From Pleomorphomonas sp. T1.2MG-36 (GTDB taxonomy: Bacteria > Pseudomonadota > Alphaproteobacteria > Rhizobiales > Pleomorphomonadaceae): a stretch of DNA of 64,000 bases. The stretch covers positions 248,001-312,000 of the forward strand of contig NZ_CATNLY010000034.1 in NCBI RefSeq assembly GCF_950100655.1. Reading direction: 5' to 3'. A program made the translations under genes and the position numbers. Numbering within the stretch: the stretch's first letter is position 1; each line of letters begins with the position of its first letter. A model generated the notes under the pieces. That model was not told the origin of the DNA. It did not search any database and saw only the letters and a program-made list of their open reading frames with translations. Shown here one piece after another: positions 28,480 through 38,044 of this stretch.

Positions 28480-29859
28480 TCAAGCGAGGAGCGCCGTCCA
28501 GCGCTTCACTTCCGCCCTCACTTTGTCGGGCGCCGTGCCGCCGTGCGACGTGCGGCTACGGACGGAATTCTCGACGGTGAGCACATCGTAGACCGCTTCG
28601 GTGATGCCGTCATGCACCGTTTTCATGTCGGCGAGCGGGATATCGGCCAGCTCGATGCCGCGCTCGGCGGCGATCGCCACCAGACGCCCCGTGACATGGT
28701 GGGCGTCGCGGAACGGCAAGCCAAGCACCCGTACCAGCCAGTCGGCGAGATCGGTGGCGGTGGAGAAGCCCGAGCCGGCGGCGGCCGCCATGCGAGCGAC
28801 GTTCGGCACGAGGTCGTCGACCATGCCGGTCATCGCGGCGAGCACCAGCGACAGGCTCTCGAAGCAGTCAAAGGCCTGCTCCTTGTCTTCCTGCATGTCC
28901 TTCTGGTAGGCGAGCGGCAGCCCCTTCATGATGATGAGAAGCGCGTTCATGTCGCCGATGATGCGGCCGGCCTTGGCACGCACCAGTTCGGCGGCATCCG
29001 GGTTGCGCTTCTGCGGCATGATCGACGAGCCCGTCGAGAAAGCGTCCGACAGACGCACGAAGCCGAACTGCGCCGACGACCAGATGACGATCTCTTCCGC
29101 AAGACGCGACAGATGCACCGCGATGATCGACGCCGCCGCCATCGCCTCGAGCGCGAAGTCGCGGTCGGAGACGCTGTCGAGCGAATTGGCGGTCGGGCGG
29201 TCGAAGCCGAGGCTCGCCGCCGTCATGTGGCGGTCGATCGGGAACGAGGTACCGGCCAGCGCCGCCGCACCGAGCGGGCACTCGTTGAGCCGCCGTCGCG
29301 CGTCCTGCACGCGGCCGCGATCGCGCGCCAGCATCTCGACATAGGCCATCAGGTGGTGACCGAAGGTGACCGGCTGGGCCGACTGGAGATGCGTGAAGCC
29401 GGGCATCACCGTATCGGCATGCTCGCCGGCCCGCTTGACGAGCGCCCGCATCAGGTCGGCCAGCTGACCGTCGACGTGGTCGAGCGTGTCGCGCACCCAC
29501 AGACGGAAGTCGGTCGCCACCTGGTCGTTGCGCGAACGGGCGGTATGAAGGCGTCCGGCGGCCGCGCCGATCAGATCCTTGAGGCGCGACTCCACGTTCA
29601 TGTGGATGTCCTCGAGGGCTCGCGAGAAGGTGAAAGTGCCGCCGTCGATTTCCGCCTTGATCGTATCGAGGCCTTCGGCGATCTTGCCGGCGTCGTCGGC
29701 GGATATGATGCCGCGGGCGGCGAGCATTTCGGCGTGCGCCTTGGAGCCGGCGATATCCTGGGCGTAGAGCTTCCGGTCGAAGTCGATGGAGGCGTTGATC
29801 TCCTCCATGATCGCGGACGGTCCAGCCGAAAACCGGCCGCCCCACATGCGGTTGCTCAT
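28480..29859 (-). CDS. argH: argininosuccinate lyase
   Basis: ArgH splits argininosuccinate to arginine and fumarate, the last step of arginine synthesis. The 459 residues start [20 protein letters not shown] and carry [44 protein letters not shown] and the superfamily signature [12 protein letters not shown] with the catalytic Ser loop. The frame upstream to 30222 overlaps the divergent tlpA gene and is not part of the protein. The start at 29859 leaves a 30-base gap to tlpA, so the two promoters must overlap each other's 5' regions. Confidence 0.97.
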   Translation of the reverse strand: MSNRMWGGRFSAGPSAIMEEINASIDFDRKLYAQDIAGSKAHAEMLAARGIISADDAGKIAEGLDTIKAEIDGGTFTFSRALEDIHMNVESRLKDLIGAAAGRLHTARSRNDQVATDFRLWVRDTLDHVDGQLADLMRALVKRAGEHADTVMPGFTHLQSAQPVTFGHHLMAYVEMLARDRGRVQDARRRLNECPLGAAALAGTSFPIDRHMTAASLGFDRPTANSLDSVSDRDFALEAMAAASIIAVHLSRLAEEIVIWSSAQFGFVRLSDAFSTGSSIMPQKRNPDAAELVRAKAGRIIGDMNALLIIMKGLPLAYQKDMQEDKEQAFDCFESLSLVLAAMTGMVDDLVPNVARMAAAAGSGFSTATDLADWLVRVLGLPFRDAHHVTGRLVAIAAERGIELADIPLADMKTVHDGITEAVYDVLTVENSVRSRTSHGGTAPDKVRAEVKRWTALLA

Positions 29860-29889
29860 TGGGTCCACTCCAGGAACGAGGATCGGTCG

Positions 29890-30549
29890 ATGCCGTTCAA
29901 GCCTTCCCGCCCCGTCTTCGCTGCGATTGCGATCGTCGCGGTGGCCGCCGGCCTTGCTGCGGTATACGTGACGGAGAGGGGCGCTGTCGAGAGCGGCGGC
30001 GGCCGCTGCGCCGTCGCGGCGGCGAAGGCGGCGACGCTGAAACCGCTTGCCACCGGCGATCTCGCCGCCTTGCTGCCAGCCGACGTGCCGGCCGACCTTT
30101 CCGATCTGGTCCTGCGTACCGCCGACGGTGGCGAGCGCCGCCTTGCCGACTTCGCCGGCCAAACGCTCGTCCTCAACATGTGGGCCACTTGGTGCGTGCC
30201 CTGCCGCACCGAAATGCCGCATCTACAGGCACTTCAGGAGAAGCGGGGCGGCCCCGATTTTTCGGTGGTGGCGCTCAACGTCGACGTGGGCGGCCCCGAC
30301 AAGCCGACGCGCTTCCTGAACGATATCGGAGCCACGTCGCTCGTCGACTTGCGCGATCCGGAGATGCGAACCTTCAATGATTTGAAAACGCGCGGCTTGG
30401 TGCTGGGTCTGCCGACCACCTTCGTGGTGGATCGAAGCGGCTGCGCCCTGGCCTCGCTGGCCGGCCCCGCGAAATGGGACTCCCCTGCCGCTCTGGCGCT
30501 GATCGATGCCGCGGCGAAGCCTGACGAAACGCAATCCGGGAAGCCATAG
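29890..30549 (+). CDS. tlpA: TlpA-type thiol:disulfide interchange protein
   Basis: A 219-residue membrane-anchored thioredoxin-like protein. One N-terminal helix ([19 protein letters not shown]) places the rest in the periplasm. [25 protein letters not shown] holds the active site C102-V-P-C105, and [16 protein letters not shown] has the cis-Pro. In rhizobia TlpA reduces copper-delivery proteins and cytochrome oxidase subunit II during oxidase assembly. It is divergent from argH with a 30-base gap, an arrangement I recall from Hyphomicrobiales. Confidence 0.9.
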   Translation: MPFKPSRPVFAAIAIVAVAAGLAAVYVTERGAVESGGGRCAVAAAKAATLKPLATGDLAALLPADVPADLSDLVLRTADGGERRLADFAGQTLVLNMWATWCVPCRTEMPHLQALQEKRGGPDFSVVALNVDVGGPDKPTRFLNDIGATSLVDLRDPEMRTFNDLKTRGLVLGLPTTFVVDRSGCALASLAGPAKWDSPAALALIDAAAKPDETQSGKP

Positions 30550-30601
30550 ACGATCGCGGATCTCTCAACCGGACCGAAAAGCGACCGCCGCGGCAAGTGT
30601 T

Positions 30602-30904
30602 TCAGGCGTGGCTGCGGCCGGCAAAGCCGAGGCGCGGCAGAAAGCGTTCGAACCACTCGGCGAAGCGCTCGAGATGGTCGATGTCATGTCCTTCGACACG
30701 GCTGACGATGGCCTTGCGACGTTCGGTTGTGCTCATCGCCTGGAAACGGGCCACGGCTCGCTGATGCGAAGCTTCCACGATACGGACGACCACGGCGTGG
30801 TCTCCATCCGTCCAGGAAAACAGGAACGACTCCGGCTTTGCAAGGGTTGTCAGCACGTTCTCAATCCCGTCTTGGTCGGGAGTTCGTAGCGCGCCCCAGG
30901 GCAC
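30602..30904 (-). CDS. small hypothetical protein under a CtrA-type site
   Basis: A 100-residue open frame I do not recognise. It is likely soluble: PESFLFSWTDGDHAVVVRIV, then a helical MSTTERRKAIVSRVEGHDIDHLERFAEWFERFLPRLG. GTG at 30904 is preceded by GGAG seven bases upstream, and a perfect CtrA-type site lies 37-52 bases upstream. These two signals argue for a real gene in spite of the lack of a known family. It converges with tlpA. No signal peptide or membrane segment is seen. Confidence 0.5.
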   Translation of the reverse strand: MPWGALRTPDQDGIENVLTTLAKPESFLFSWTDGDHAVVVRIVEASHQRAVARFQAMSTTERRKAIVSRVEGHDIDHLERFAEWFERFLPRLGFAGRSHA

Positions 30905-30940
30905 CCGACCACTCCGGTTCCGAGGATCGAACCAATATGG

Positions 30941-30956
30941 TTAACGGAGCATTAAC
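30941..30956 (-). promoter_or_regulatory. CtrA-type binding site upstream of the small hypothetical gene
   Basis: On the reverse strand the site reads TTAA-TGCTCCG-TTAACCAT, which matches both the full TTAA-N7-TTAA and the extended TTAACCAT half-site of the CtrA consensus. It lies 37 bases from the GTG start at 30904. This is the best CtrA match that I found in the window. Confidence 0.55.
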
Positions 30957-31068
30957 ACCGCTTCGCTGCAAGCTTGCCGTTACTCGTTCACACCGAAAAA
31001 CATAATGAAAAAAGATAGATGCACCAACACCATAGTTAATTCTAACACGAAAGCCGTTTTTACAAGTT

Positions 31069-31077
31069 TGTGGATAA
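31069..31077 (-). promoter_or_regulatory. perfect DnaA-box-like 9-mer
   Basis: TGTGGATAA on the plus strand is the reverse complement of the consensus DnaA box TTATCCACA. It lies in an AT-rich stretch (about 30940-31140) that I judge to be non-coding. One box is not evidence for an origin. Confidence 0.3.
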
Positions 31078-31171
31078 ACTGTTAATCGCTTGCACGTCGG
31101 CTTGAAAAGAGAAACCCGCGGTTTTCCAACGGCACCCTTTTCTAAGCGAAATCACGCATAGCCGGATGCGA

Positions 31172-32362
31172 TCAGGCGCGACGCGACGGCGGCGTAAAGC
31201 CCGAGAGCGCCAGCGGGTTGTCGGTCATGGCATGCCGGTCGGGCGTGTCGGGCGCAAGAACCCCGGCGAAGGCGTCAAACAGGCGCTTGATCTCCTCCTC
31301 GGCGAGGTCGCGGGTGATGAAGACGAGCCGCGTCCGCCGATCGGCATCCGGCCAGGCGGGGAGGCGAACCGGCGGATGGAACAGCTCCTGAACGGCATGT
31401 ACCACCAGGGGCCGTTCGGGATCTTCGGCGAGCCGGACCACCCCCTTGAGCCGCAGCAGCTTCGGGCCATGCGCGGCGCGCAGGAGCTCAAGGAACATTT
31501 CGAGCGCCCCGGCCGGAAGCGCCCCGTCGGACACCAGCGAGAAGGCCGAGACGCCGTCATGCCGGCTGCCCTCCTCATGGTGGTGGTGCCCGTCGTGGTG
31601 ATGATGGCTCGGATGGTCGCAGGACCCGCCGGAGCAATCGTGATCGTGATGATGGTGGTCGGCGCCTTCAAAGGCCTCGGCGTTGAGCCAGCGACGGACG
31701 TCGGCGGTCTTGGTCGCGGGATCGTAGAGGCCGCAGCTGAGCAGATCGGCCGGCGCGGCCGTGGCCGCATCGACCAGCGGCGCACCGGGGTTGAGCGTTG
31801 CAAGCCGGCGCGCCAAGGCAGGAAGCCGCGCAGCACCCTCGGGAAGATCGGCCTTGGCGATGACCAGCCGGTCGGCCACGGCAACCTGTTTCACCGCTTC
31901 CTCGTGCTCGTCGAGTGTTCGGCCGCCGTTGACGGCATCGACCACGGTGATGACCCCGTCGATGGCGTAACGCAGCGACAGGTAGGGATGGGCGGTGAGC
32001 GTCGCCAGCACCGGCACCGGATCGGCAAGGCCGGTCGTCTCGATGACGATGCGGCTCAACGTCTCGATGCGGCCGTTGTCGAGCCCACGCAGGAAGTTCT
32101 CGAGCGTCGTCACCAGTTCGCCGCGCACCGTGCAGCAAAGGCACCCCGACGACAGCTCGACGATGCCGTCATCGGCCGCTTCGACCAGGAGATGGTCGAT
32201 GCCGATTTCGCCGAACTCGTTGATGATGAAGCCGGTTCCGGCCAACGCCGGATCCCGCACCAACCGGTTGAGCAGCGAGGTCTTTCCAGCGCCGAGAAAG
32301 CCGGTGACGACGGTAACGGGAATGGCGGGCTTGGGCCCGCGCTGACGGTCGACTTCCGGCAC
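31172..32362 (-). CDS. COG0523/CobW-family GTPase with His-rich loop (metal chaperone)
   Basis: A 396-residue G3E-family GTPase. TVVTGFLGAGKTSLL is the P-loop (K27), SSGCLCCTVRGEL the CxCC metal-binding motif (C74, C76, C77), and LVIAKADL a variant guanine motif. A histidine-rich loop at about residues 236-268 precedes the CobW C-terminal domain. This layout fits the zinc-handling ZNG1/YciC subgroup better than cobalamin CobW, and no cobN is nearby. The start is GTG at 32362, with GAGGA nine bases upstream; a TTG at 32392 would overlap the dacA stop. It follows the carboxypeptidase by 26 bases. Confidence 0.87.
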   Translation of the reverse strand: MPEVDRQRGPKPAIPVTVVTGFLGAGKTSLLNRLVRDPALAGTGFIINEFGEIGIDHLLVEAADDGIVELSSGCLCCTVRGELVTTLENFLRGLDNGRIETLSRIVIETTGLADPVPVLATLTAHPYLSLRYAIDGVITVVDAVNGGRTLDEHEEAVKQVAVADRLVIAKADLPEGAARLPALARRLATLNPGAPLVDAATAAPADLLSCGLYDPATKTADVRRWLNAEAFEGADHHHHDHDCSGGSCDHPSHHHHDGHHHHEEGSRHDGVSAFSLVSDGALPAGALEMFLELLRAAHGPKLLRLKGVVRLAEDPERPLVVHAVQELFHPPVRLPAWPDADRRTRLVFITRDLAEEEIKRLFDAFAGVLAPDTPDRHAMTDNPLALSGFTPPSRRA

Positions 32363-32388
32363 TGTGCAACGTCCTCTTGTGATGGGTA

Positions 32389-33501
32389 TCAACGGGCAGG
32401 CTTGGGCAGCGGCAGGGGAACGTCAACCGTCGTCGCGACGGCCGGCTCGACCGGATCCGGCATGTCGCTGGCGCCGCCGAGGCTGATGGGAATCGGATCC
32501 ATCACCTTGAAGCGCGGCACGAGATAGCTGGCTGGCTGATCGTCACCGTCGCCGAGATCCTCGCCGACCGGCGCCTTCGCCCCCTTCTTGCGTTTGGGAC
32601 AGGCGAGGTCGCGCATGTCGGCAACGGCGGCGGCCACCGGCCCACGGGGCGCAAGCCGATCGATCGTCACCGACGCAGCGGTCGCCGGCGTCCGGAACGA
32701 CGCCTCAAGCAGGCTGGCCGCCAGTTCGTCGCGCTCCCGCGCCGTCTTGCCGCCGAGCACGATGGTCAGGATCTGCCGGCCGTTGCGGGTCGCCGTCGCC
32801 ACCACGTTGAAGCCCGACGAGCAGATGAACCCGGTCTTCATGCCGTCGGCGCCCGGGTAGCGTTCGAGCAGGTTGTTGTGGTTCTGGATGATCTTGCCGC
32901 CGAGCGACAGCGCCGTCGTCCGATAGAGCTCGCGGTAACCGGAAAAATCCTTGAGCAGGACGCGGGCGAGGAGAGCGTAGTCGCGAGCCGTGGTCCACTG
33001 GTTGGGATCAGGCAGACCATTGGCGTTGGAAAAACGCGTGTTGATCATGCCGAGCGACCGCGCCGCGCCGTTCATGCGGGCGACGAACCCCTGGAGGCTG
33101 CCCCCGACCCGCTCGGCCAGCGCATAGGAGACGTCGTTGGCCGACTTCACCATGATGATTCGGAGCGCCGTATCGATCGTGAGCACCGTGCCCGGCTTGA
33201 ACCCCATCTTGGAAGGTTGTTCGCGCGTCGAGGCCGGCGTCATCACCACGCCCGAGTCGCCCCGGATCTCGCCGGACTTGATGGCCGACAGCGTCACGTA
33301 GACGGTCATCAGCTTGGTGATCGAGGCGGGATACCAGGGATCGAAGCTCTGATTCTCGGCCAGCACCGCGCCGGTGGCGAGGTCGACGGCGAGATAGGGC
33401 GCGGCAGCCGCGCCACCGGCGAGGTTCAGGAGCAGCGGCAGCGCAACGGCGAGACCGAAAAGGCGGCGGGCGCGGCCACGCGGGCCGTAAATCGTCGGCA
33501 A
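32389..33501 (-). CDS. dacA: D-alanyl-D-alanine carboxypeptidase (PBP5/6 type)
   Basis: A 370-residue low-molecular-weight penicillin-binding protein that trims the terminal D-Ala of peptidoglycan stem peptides. It begins with a signal peptide (LFGLAVALPLLLNLAGGAAAA). The active site is complete: S60-x-x-K63 (PASITKLM), S120-A-N122 (VKSANDVSYAL) and K222-T-G (DGMKTGF). The C-terminal part is proline rich and lacks an obvious PBP5 amphipathic anchor. The start is TTG at 33501 with GGAAG six bases upstream. Its 3' neighbour is a putative zinc chaperone, and zinc-dependent envelope enzymes are a possible link. Confidence 0.92.
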   Translation of the reverse strand: MPTIYGPRGRARRLFGLAVALPLLLNLAGGAAAAPYLAVDLATGAVLAENQSFDPWYPASITKLMTVYVTLSAIKSGEIRGDSGVVMTPASTREQPSKMGFKPGTVLTIDTALRIIMVKSANDVSYALAERVGGSLQGFVARMNGAARSLGMINTRFSNANGLPDPNQWTTARDYALLARVLLKDFSGYRELYRTTALSLGGKIIQNHNNLLERYPGADGMKTGFICSSGFNVVATATRNGRQILTIVLGGKTARERDELAASLLEASFRTPATAASVTIDRLAPRGPVAAAVADMRDLACPKRKKGAKAPVGEDLGDGDDQPASYLVPRFKVMDPIPISLGGASDMPDPVEPAVATTVDVPLPLPKPAR

Positions 33502-33703
33502 GGCATTCTTCCCGAAAAACAGTCGTCAACGGACGGATGATTTTAGCCGAAGGTCGTGGTCTCCGCAAAGGCGCGAGACGACCGGCCCTTTTCGGATGTG
33601 CCGCGAAGGCGGCCAGAATGCGGCGACACCCTTATCTTCGACCCAATTCCCGCCTAAAGTGATCGGAACGACACAGACGACACCGCCGCCGGGGAAAGGC
33701 TCG

Positions 33704-36133
33704 ATGACTGAAGGACCGCACCGGCCCACCGACCGGGAAGCCGACTTGCCGCCGGCCACCGCGCGTGCCGTGCGGCTCGCCGGACTGTCGCTTGTCTGGG
33801 AACGCCTGTGGCCGCGCCTCGCTCTGACGCTATCGGTGCTCGGCGCGTTTGTCGCCCTTGCGTGGCTTGGCGCATTCGAACGGCTGCCGGCCACCCTTCG
33901 CCTTGCAGCGGCCGGGGTTTTCGTCGCGATCCTCCTGGCCAGCATCATCCATCTCCTGAGAACGAGCTGGCCCAACCGGCGGCAGGCGGCCGACCGTCTC
34001 GAACGCGGCGTTCCGCATCGTCCACTCAGTGCATTCCTGGACAGCCCGTCGACGACGGGAGACGCTCTGGCCGAGGCCTTGTGGCAGGCCCACCGCCGTC
34101 GTCTCGCGGCCAGCCTCCAAGGCCTGAGAGTCCGCCTGCCATCGCCGCGCCTCGACCGGGCCGATCCCTATGCGGTCAGGGCAGCCGTGTTCCTGCTGGT
34201 GGTCGTCGGCTTCTTCGCCACGTCCGATCACCTTGGATCGGTCACCTCCGTCTTTCGGCCGCCGCTGGCCGCGCCGTCCGATATTCGCGTCGACGTCTGG
34301 GCGAACCCGCCGAGCTATACCGGCCAGTCGCCCCGCGCATTGGTGACGACGACCAACGGCGCCGTCGTCCTGCCGGACGTTTCGGCCGTCACGCTGCCGG
34401 CCGGAACCACGCTCGCCATACGGCTCGCCGGTGTCGGCTCGCCAACGGTCGCCTTCGCCAACGAGGGGCGACCGCCGATGCCACTCGAAGGGCATGCGCC
34501 CGCCCAGGGCCAGACAGCCTACGAACATCGCCTCGCCGCCTCGGGCAGCCTGTCCCTGACGGGCGACGACCTGCCGGCCATTGAACTGCCGATCACCGTC
34601 AAGACCGATGCCCCGCCCACCATACGCCTCGTCGAGCAACCGGCGGCCACGGCGCGTGGTGCACTCCGCCTCGCCTATTCGGTCACCGACGACTACCGCG
34701 TCGCCGCCGCTCGGGCCATGCTGACGGCCGAGGTGGACGAAGGCGCCCGACCGCTCGTGGCGCTGCCCGACCTGTCGCTGGGCCTGCCGCGCCGTGGCGA
34801 GGACCGGGCGGTCGCAACCTCGGATCTCACGGCCCATCCTCTGGCCGGAGGTCGGGCCCGCCTTGTCCTCGAAGCGCGCGACGACGCCGGCCAGGTGGCC
34901 GAAACGGCACCCCTCCTCATCGATCTGCCATCCCGTCCGTTCCGCAATCCGCTGGCCGCCGCCATCGTCGAGCAACGCCGCCTGCTGGCATCCGACGCCC
35001 GGCAGGCAAAGGCTGTGGCCGGGACCTTCGAGACGCTGGGCGACCTCGGCGCCGCCTTCATCGACCGCCCCGGTCAGATCATCGGGCTGCGCGTCGCCCG
35101 CAACCGCATCCTGCTTGCCCGCGACGACGCCCAGCTCAAGCCGGTGCTCGACTATCTCTGGCAGATGGCGCTCGCCATCGAGGCAGGCGACTCCTCGCCC
35201 GCGGCGGAACGGCTCGCCGACGCCCGCGAAGCGCTGAAGAAGGCCCTGGAAAGCGGCGCGTCGCCCGAAGAAATCGCCCGCCTCACGGAGGAGCTCAAGG
35301 CCGCCCTCGACGAGTACCTCAAGGCGATGGCCGAAGCGGCGGCAGGCGATCCTTCCCGCCTCGGCGAGCTCGGCCAGAATGGTGGCGAGCGGGTTACCGG
35401 CGACGACCTCAAGAAGCTCATCGACCGCATGCGCGAGTTGGGGCAGCTCGGAGAACGCGACGCCGCCAACGAGCTTCTGTCGCAGCTCGACGACATTCTC
35501 TCAGGTCTGCAGTTCGCCCGCCCCCAGGCCGGCGGCGCCAGCGACCCGACGCTCGACGAACTGGCCGACATCATCCGGCGACAGCAGGAACTGCAAAACC
35601 GCACTCACAAGCTGACCCCGGATGGCTATACCGGCGAAGAGTTCGGTGACGACAGCGGCGACCAGCAGGCCCTCGAAGATCTCCAGCGCGAACAATCGGC
35701 ACTGTCCCGTCGCCTGGAGGACCTGATGTCCCGCTTGTCCAAGGGCGCCCAGAGCGGTGGAGAAGAGGGTCAAAAAGGGCTTGAAGGAGCCGGCCGCGCC
35801 ATGCAGGAGGCCGGTCGCAGTCTAGGATCCGGCGACGCCGAATCGGCGGTTGGCAATCAGGGCGCGGCTCTCGATGCCCTTCGGCGCGGCGCGCGAGAGA
35901 TGATGCGCGGCCAGGGACAGGGCACCGCCGGCGTGCGCGAAGGCGGTACCGATCCGCTTGGCCGGCCGACCGGACGACGCGGCCCCGACTTCGGCGGCGA
36001 CACCAAGGTTCCGGGCGAAATCGAGGTGCAGCGGGCTCGCCGGCTTTTGGAGGAGCTTCGTCGCCGCTACGCCGATCCGAGCCGCCCGGCACTCGAACTC
36101 GACTATCTTCGCCGGCTGATCGCGCCCTTCTGA
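33704..36133 (+). CDS. TIGR02302/DUF4175 family large membrane protein
   Basis: An 809-residue protein. Two N-terminal helices ([20 protein letters not shown] and [19 protein letters not shown]) and a third near residue 150 ([16 protein letters not shown]) are followed by an Ig-like region, [19 protein letters not shown], and a long coiled-coil helical part rich in Glu and Ala. A Gly/Gln-rich C-terminal tail ([16 protein letters not shown]) ends in [19 protein letters not shown]. This matches the alphaproteobacterial TIGR02302/DUF4175 family, of unknown function. GGAAAGG before the ATG at 33704 fixes the start over an upstream codon at 33596. The gene stands alone. Confidence 0.88.
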   Translation: MTEGPHRPTDREADLPPATARAVRLAGLSLVWERLWPRLALTLSVLGAFVALAWLGAFERLPATLRLAAAGVFVAILLASIIHLLRTSWPNRRQAADRLERGVPHRPLSAFLDSPSTTGDALAEALWQAHRRRLAASLQGLRVRLPSPRLDRADPYAVRAAVFLLVVVGFFATSDHLGSVTSVFRPPLAAPSDIRVDVWANPPSYTGQSPRALVTTTNGAVVLPDVSAVTLPAGTTLAIRLAGVGSPTVAFANEGRPPMPLEGHAPAQGQTAYEHRLAASGSLSLTGDDLPAIELPITVKTDAPPTIRLVEQPAATARGALRLAYSVTDDYRVAAARAMLTAEVDEGARPLVALPDLSLGLPRRGEDRAVATSDLTAHPLAGGRARLVLEARDDAGQVAETAPLLIDLPSRPFRNPLAAAIVEQRRLLASDARQAKAVAGTFETLGDLGAAFIDRPGQIIGLRVARNRILLARDDAQLKPVLDYLWQMALAIEAGDSSPAAERLADAREALKKALESGASPEEIARLTEELKAALDEYLKAMAEAAAGDPSRLGELGQNGGERVTGDDLKKLIDRMRELGQLGERDAANELLSQLDDILSGLQFARPQAGGASDPTLDELADIIRRQQELQNRTHKLTPDGYTGEEFGDDSGDQQALEDLQREQSALSRRLEDLMSRLSKGAQSGGEEGQKGLEGAGRAMQEAGRSLGSGDAESAVGNQGAALDALRRGAREMMRGQGQGTAGVREGGTDPLGRPTGRRGPDFGGDTKVPGEIEVQRARRLLEELRRRYADPSRPALELDYLRRLIAPF

Positions 36134-36266
36134 GACGGCCCGCACCCCGCGCAACCCGCCGTTGACGACGACGCGGGCGGCCGCTACGGTCACGCTTCGC
36201 GCCCCGAAATCCGCCCGTTGCAGGCCGTTTCGGCGTTCGTTCCATTGGTCCGGAGAGATGGTCCCG

Positions 36267-37016
36267 ATGAAGATTCTGGTGCCCGTGAAACGGGTGGTCG
36301 ACTACAACGTCAACATCCGCGTCAAGGCCGACGGTTCCGGCGTCGATCTCGCCAACGTCAAGATGTCGATGAACCCCTTCGACGAGATCGCCGTCGAGGA
36401 AGCGCTGCGCCTGCGCGAAGCCGGCATTGCCAGCGAAGTCGTCGCCGTGTCGATCGGACCGAAGGAAGCGCAGGAAACGGTGCGGACCGCGCTCGCCATG
36501 GGCGCCGACCGGGGCATCGTCCTCGAAGCGGAGGGCACCGTCGAGCCGCTCGCCGTCGCCAAGCTCCTGAAGGCGATCGTCGTCGAGGAAGCACCGGGCC
36601 TCGTCATCCTCGGCAAGCAAGCCATCGACGACGACAGCAACCAGACCGGCCAGATGCTGTCCGCCCTGCTCGGCTGGTCGCAGGGCACCTTTGCCTCCAA
36701 GATCGCTCTCGGCGACGGCGGCATAGAGGTGACGCGCGAGGTCGACGGCGGCCTGCAGACCGTACGCCTCGCGTTGCCGGCCGTGGTCACCGCCGATCTG
36801 CGCCTCAACGAGCCGCGCTATGCCTCGCTGCCGAACATCATGAAGGCCAAGAAAAAGCCGATCGACTTTAGGCCGGCCGCGCAATACGGCGTCGACCTCA
36901 CGCCCCGCCTGACGGTGCTGAAGACCGCCGAGCCGCCGGTTCGCCCGGCCGGCCGGCGCCTTGCCTCGGTCGCCGAACTGATCGACTGCCTGAAGACCGA
37001 AGCCGGCGTGCTCTGA
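36267..37016 (+). CDS. etfB: electron transfer flavoprotein beta subunit
   Basis: The 249-residue AMP-binding subunit of ETF, which passes electrons from acyl-CoA and other dehydrogenases to ETF-ubiquinone oxidoreductase. [37 protein letters not shown] and [13 protein letters not shown] are typical, and [19 protein letters not shown] carries the adenine-nucleotide site. [10 protein letters not shown] is the recognition-loop region. GGAGAG lies upstream; the ATG at 36258 (MVPMKI) is a possible alternative. It is 15 bases before etfA. Confidence 0.96.
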   Translation: MKILVPVKRVVDYNVNIRVKADGSGVDLANVKMSMNPFDEIAVEEALRLREAGIASEVVAVSIGPKEAQETVRTALAMGADRGIVLEAEGTVEPLAVAKLLKAIVVEEAPGLVILGKQAIDDDSNQTGQMLSALLGWSQGTFASKIALGDGGIEVTREVDGGLQTVRLALPAVVTADLRLNEPRYASLPNIMKAKKKPIDFRPAAQYGVDLTPRLTVLKTAEPPVRPAGRRLASVAELIDCLKTEAGVL

Positions 37017-37031
37017 GAAAGGCCTGCGAAT

Positions 37032-37970
37032 ATGACCACCCTTCTCCTTGCCGCCCATGACGGCGCCACCCTCAAGGACGCCACCCTGAAGGCGCTCAGC
37101 GCGGCTCTAGCCATCGGCGACGACATTCACGTCCTGGTGGCTGGCGACGGCGTTTCCGCCGCTGCCGCCGAGGCAGCCCGGCTCAAGGGCGTCAGCCGTG
37201 TGTTGACCGCCGAGGCGCCGGCGCTCGAACATGGCCTTGCCGAGCCGCTCGCCGCCCTGATCGTGGCGCTCGCCCCTGCCTACGCGGCGGTGCTGGCGCC
37301 GTCGACCTCCACGTTCAAGAACGCCCTGCCGCGTGCCGCTGCGCTGCTCGACGTCATGCAGATCTCGGACATCACGGCCGTGCTGGCGCCCGACACCTTC
37401 GAGCGGCCGACCTATGCCGGCAATGCTATCCTCACCGTGCGATCCGCCGACGCGATCAAGCTCGTCACCGTCCGCACCGCCTCCTTCCGGGCCGTGCCGG
37501 CCGAAGACCGCGCACCGGCTCCGATCGAGGCCGTCGCCGTGCCGGCCGATCCGGGCCTTTCGTCCTTCGTCGGCGATGTCTTCTCGGCGACCGATCGGCC
37601 GGAACTCACCGCGGCGCGGGTCGTGGTGTCGGGCGGCCGTGCCCTCGGCTCCGAGGAGCAGTTCAAGGCGCTGCTGCTGCCGCTGGCCGATCGGCTCGGC
37701 GCGGCGGTTGGCGCCAGCCGTGCCGCCGTGGATGCCGGCTATGCCCCCAACGACTGGCAGGTCGGTCAGACCGGCAAGGCGGTATCGCCCGAGCTTTACG
37801 TCGCCATCGGCATATCCGGCGCCATTCAGCATCTCGCCGGCATGAAGGACGCCAAGGTGATCGTCGCCATCAACAAGGATGCGGAGGCGCCGATCTTCCA
37901 GGTGGCCGATTACGGTCTCGTCGGCGACCTGTTCGAACTCGTGCCGGAGCTGACGAAAGCCCTCGGTTGA
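37032..37970 (+). CDS. etfA: electron transfer flavoprotein alpha subunit
   Basis: The 312-residue FAD-carrying subunit of ETF. The N-terminal domain (TLLLAAHDGATLKDATLKAL) resembles EtfB. The C-terminal FAD domain holds VVVSGGRALGSEEQFK, VGASRAAVDAGYAPNDWQVGQTG, PELYVAIGISGAIQHLAGM and AINKDAEAPIFQVADYGLVGD, the ETF-alpha signature. It lies between etfB and the hydroxybutyryl-CoA dehydrogenase gene; 74 bases separate it from the latter, so the three probably form an operon that ends at the terminator near 39000. Confidence 0.96.
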   Translation: MTTLLLAAHDGATLKDATLKALSAALAIGDDIHVLVAGDGVSAAAAEAARLKGVSRVLTAEAPALEHGLAEPLAALIVALAPAYAAVLAPSTSTFKNALPRAAALLDVMQISDITAVLAPDTFERPTYAGNAILTVRSADAIKLVTVRTASFRAVPAEDRAPAPIEAVAVPADPGLSSFVGDVFSATDRPELTAARVVVSGGRALGSEEQFKALLLPLADRLGAAVGASRAAVDAGYAPNDWQVGQTGKAVSPELYVAIGISGAIQHLAGMKDAKVIVAINKDAEAPIFQVADYGLVGDLFELVPELTKALG

Positions 37971-38044
37971 GATAGAATGATCCGGTACTTGTCACAGGGC
38001 ACGCCGTGGTTCCGGTCGCGCCCCGGGGAGGCTCGAGGACTTCA

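Noticed and set aside
31060..31100. Chromosomal replication origin at the DnaA box
   Set aside because: Only one perfect box was found and the neighbours are not the hemE/parAB/dnaA type genes expected near an alphaproteobacterial origin.
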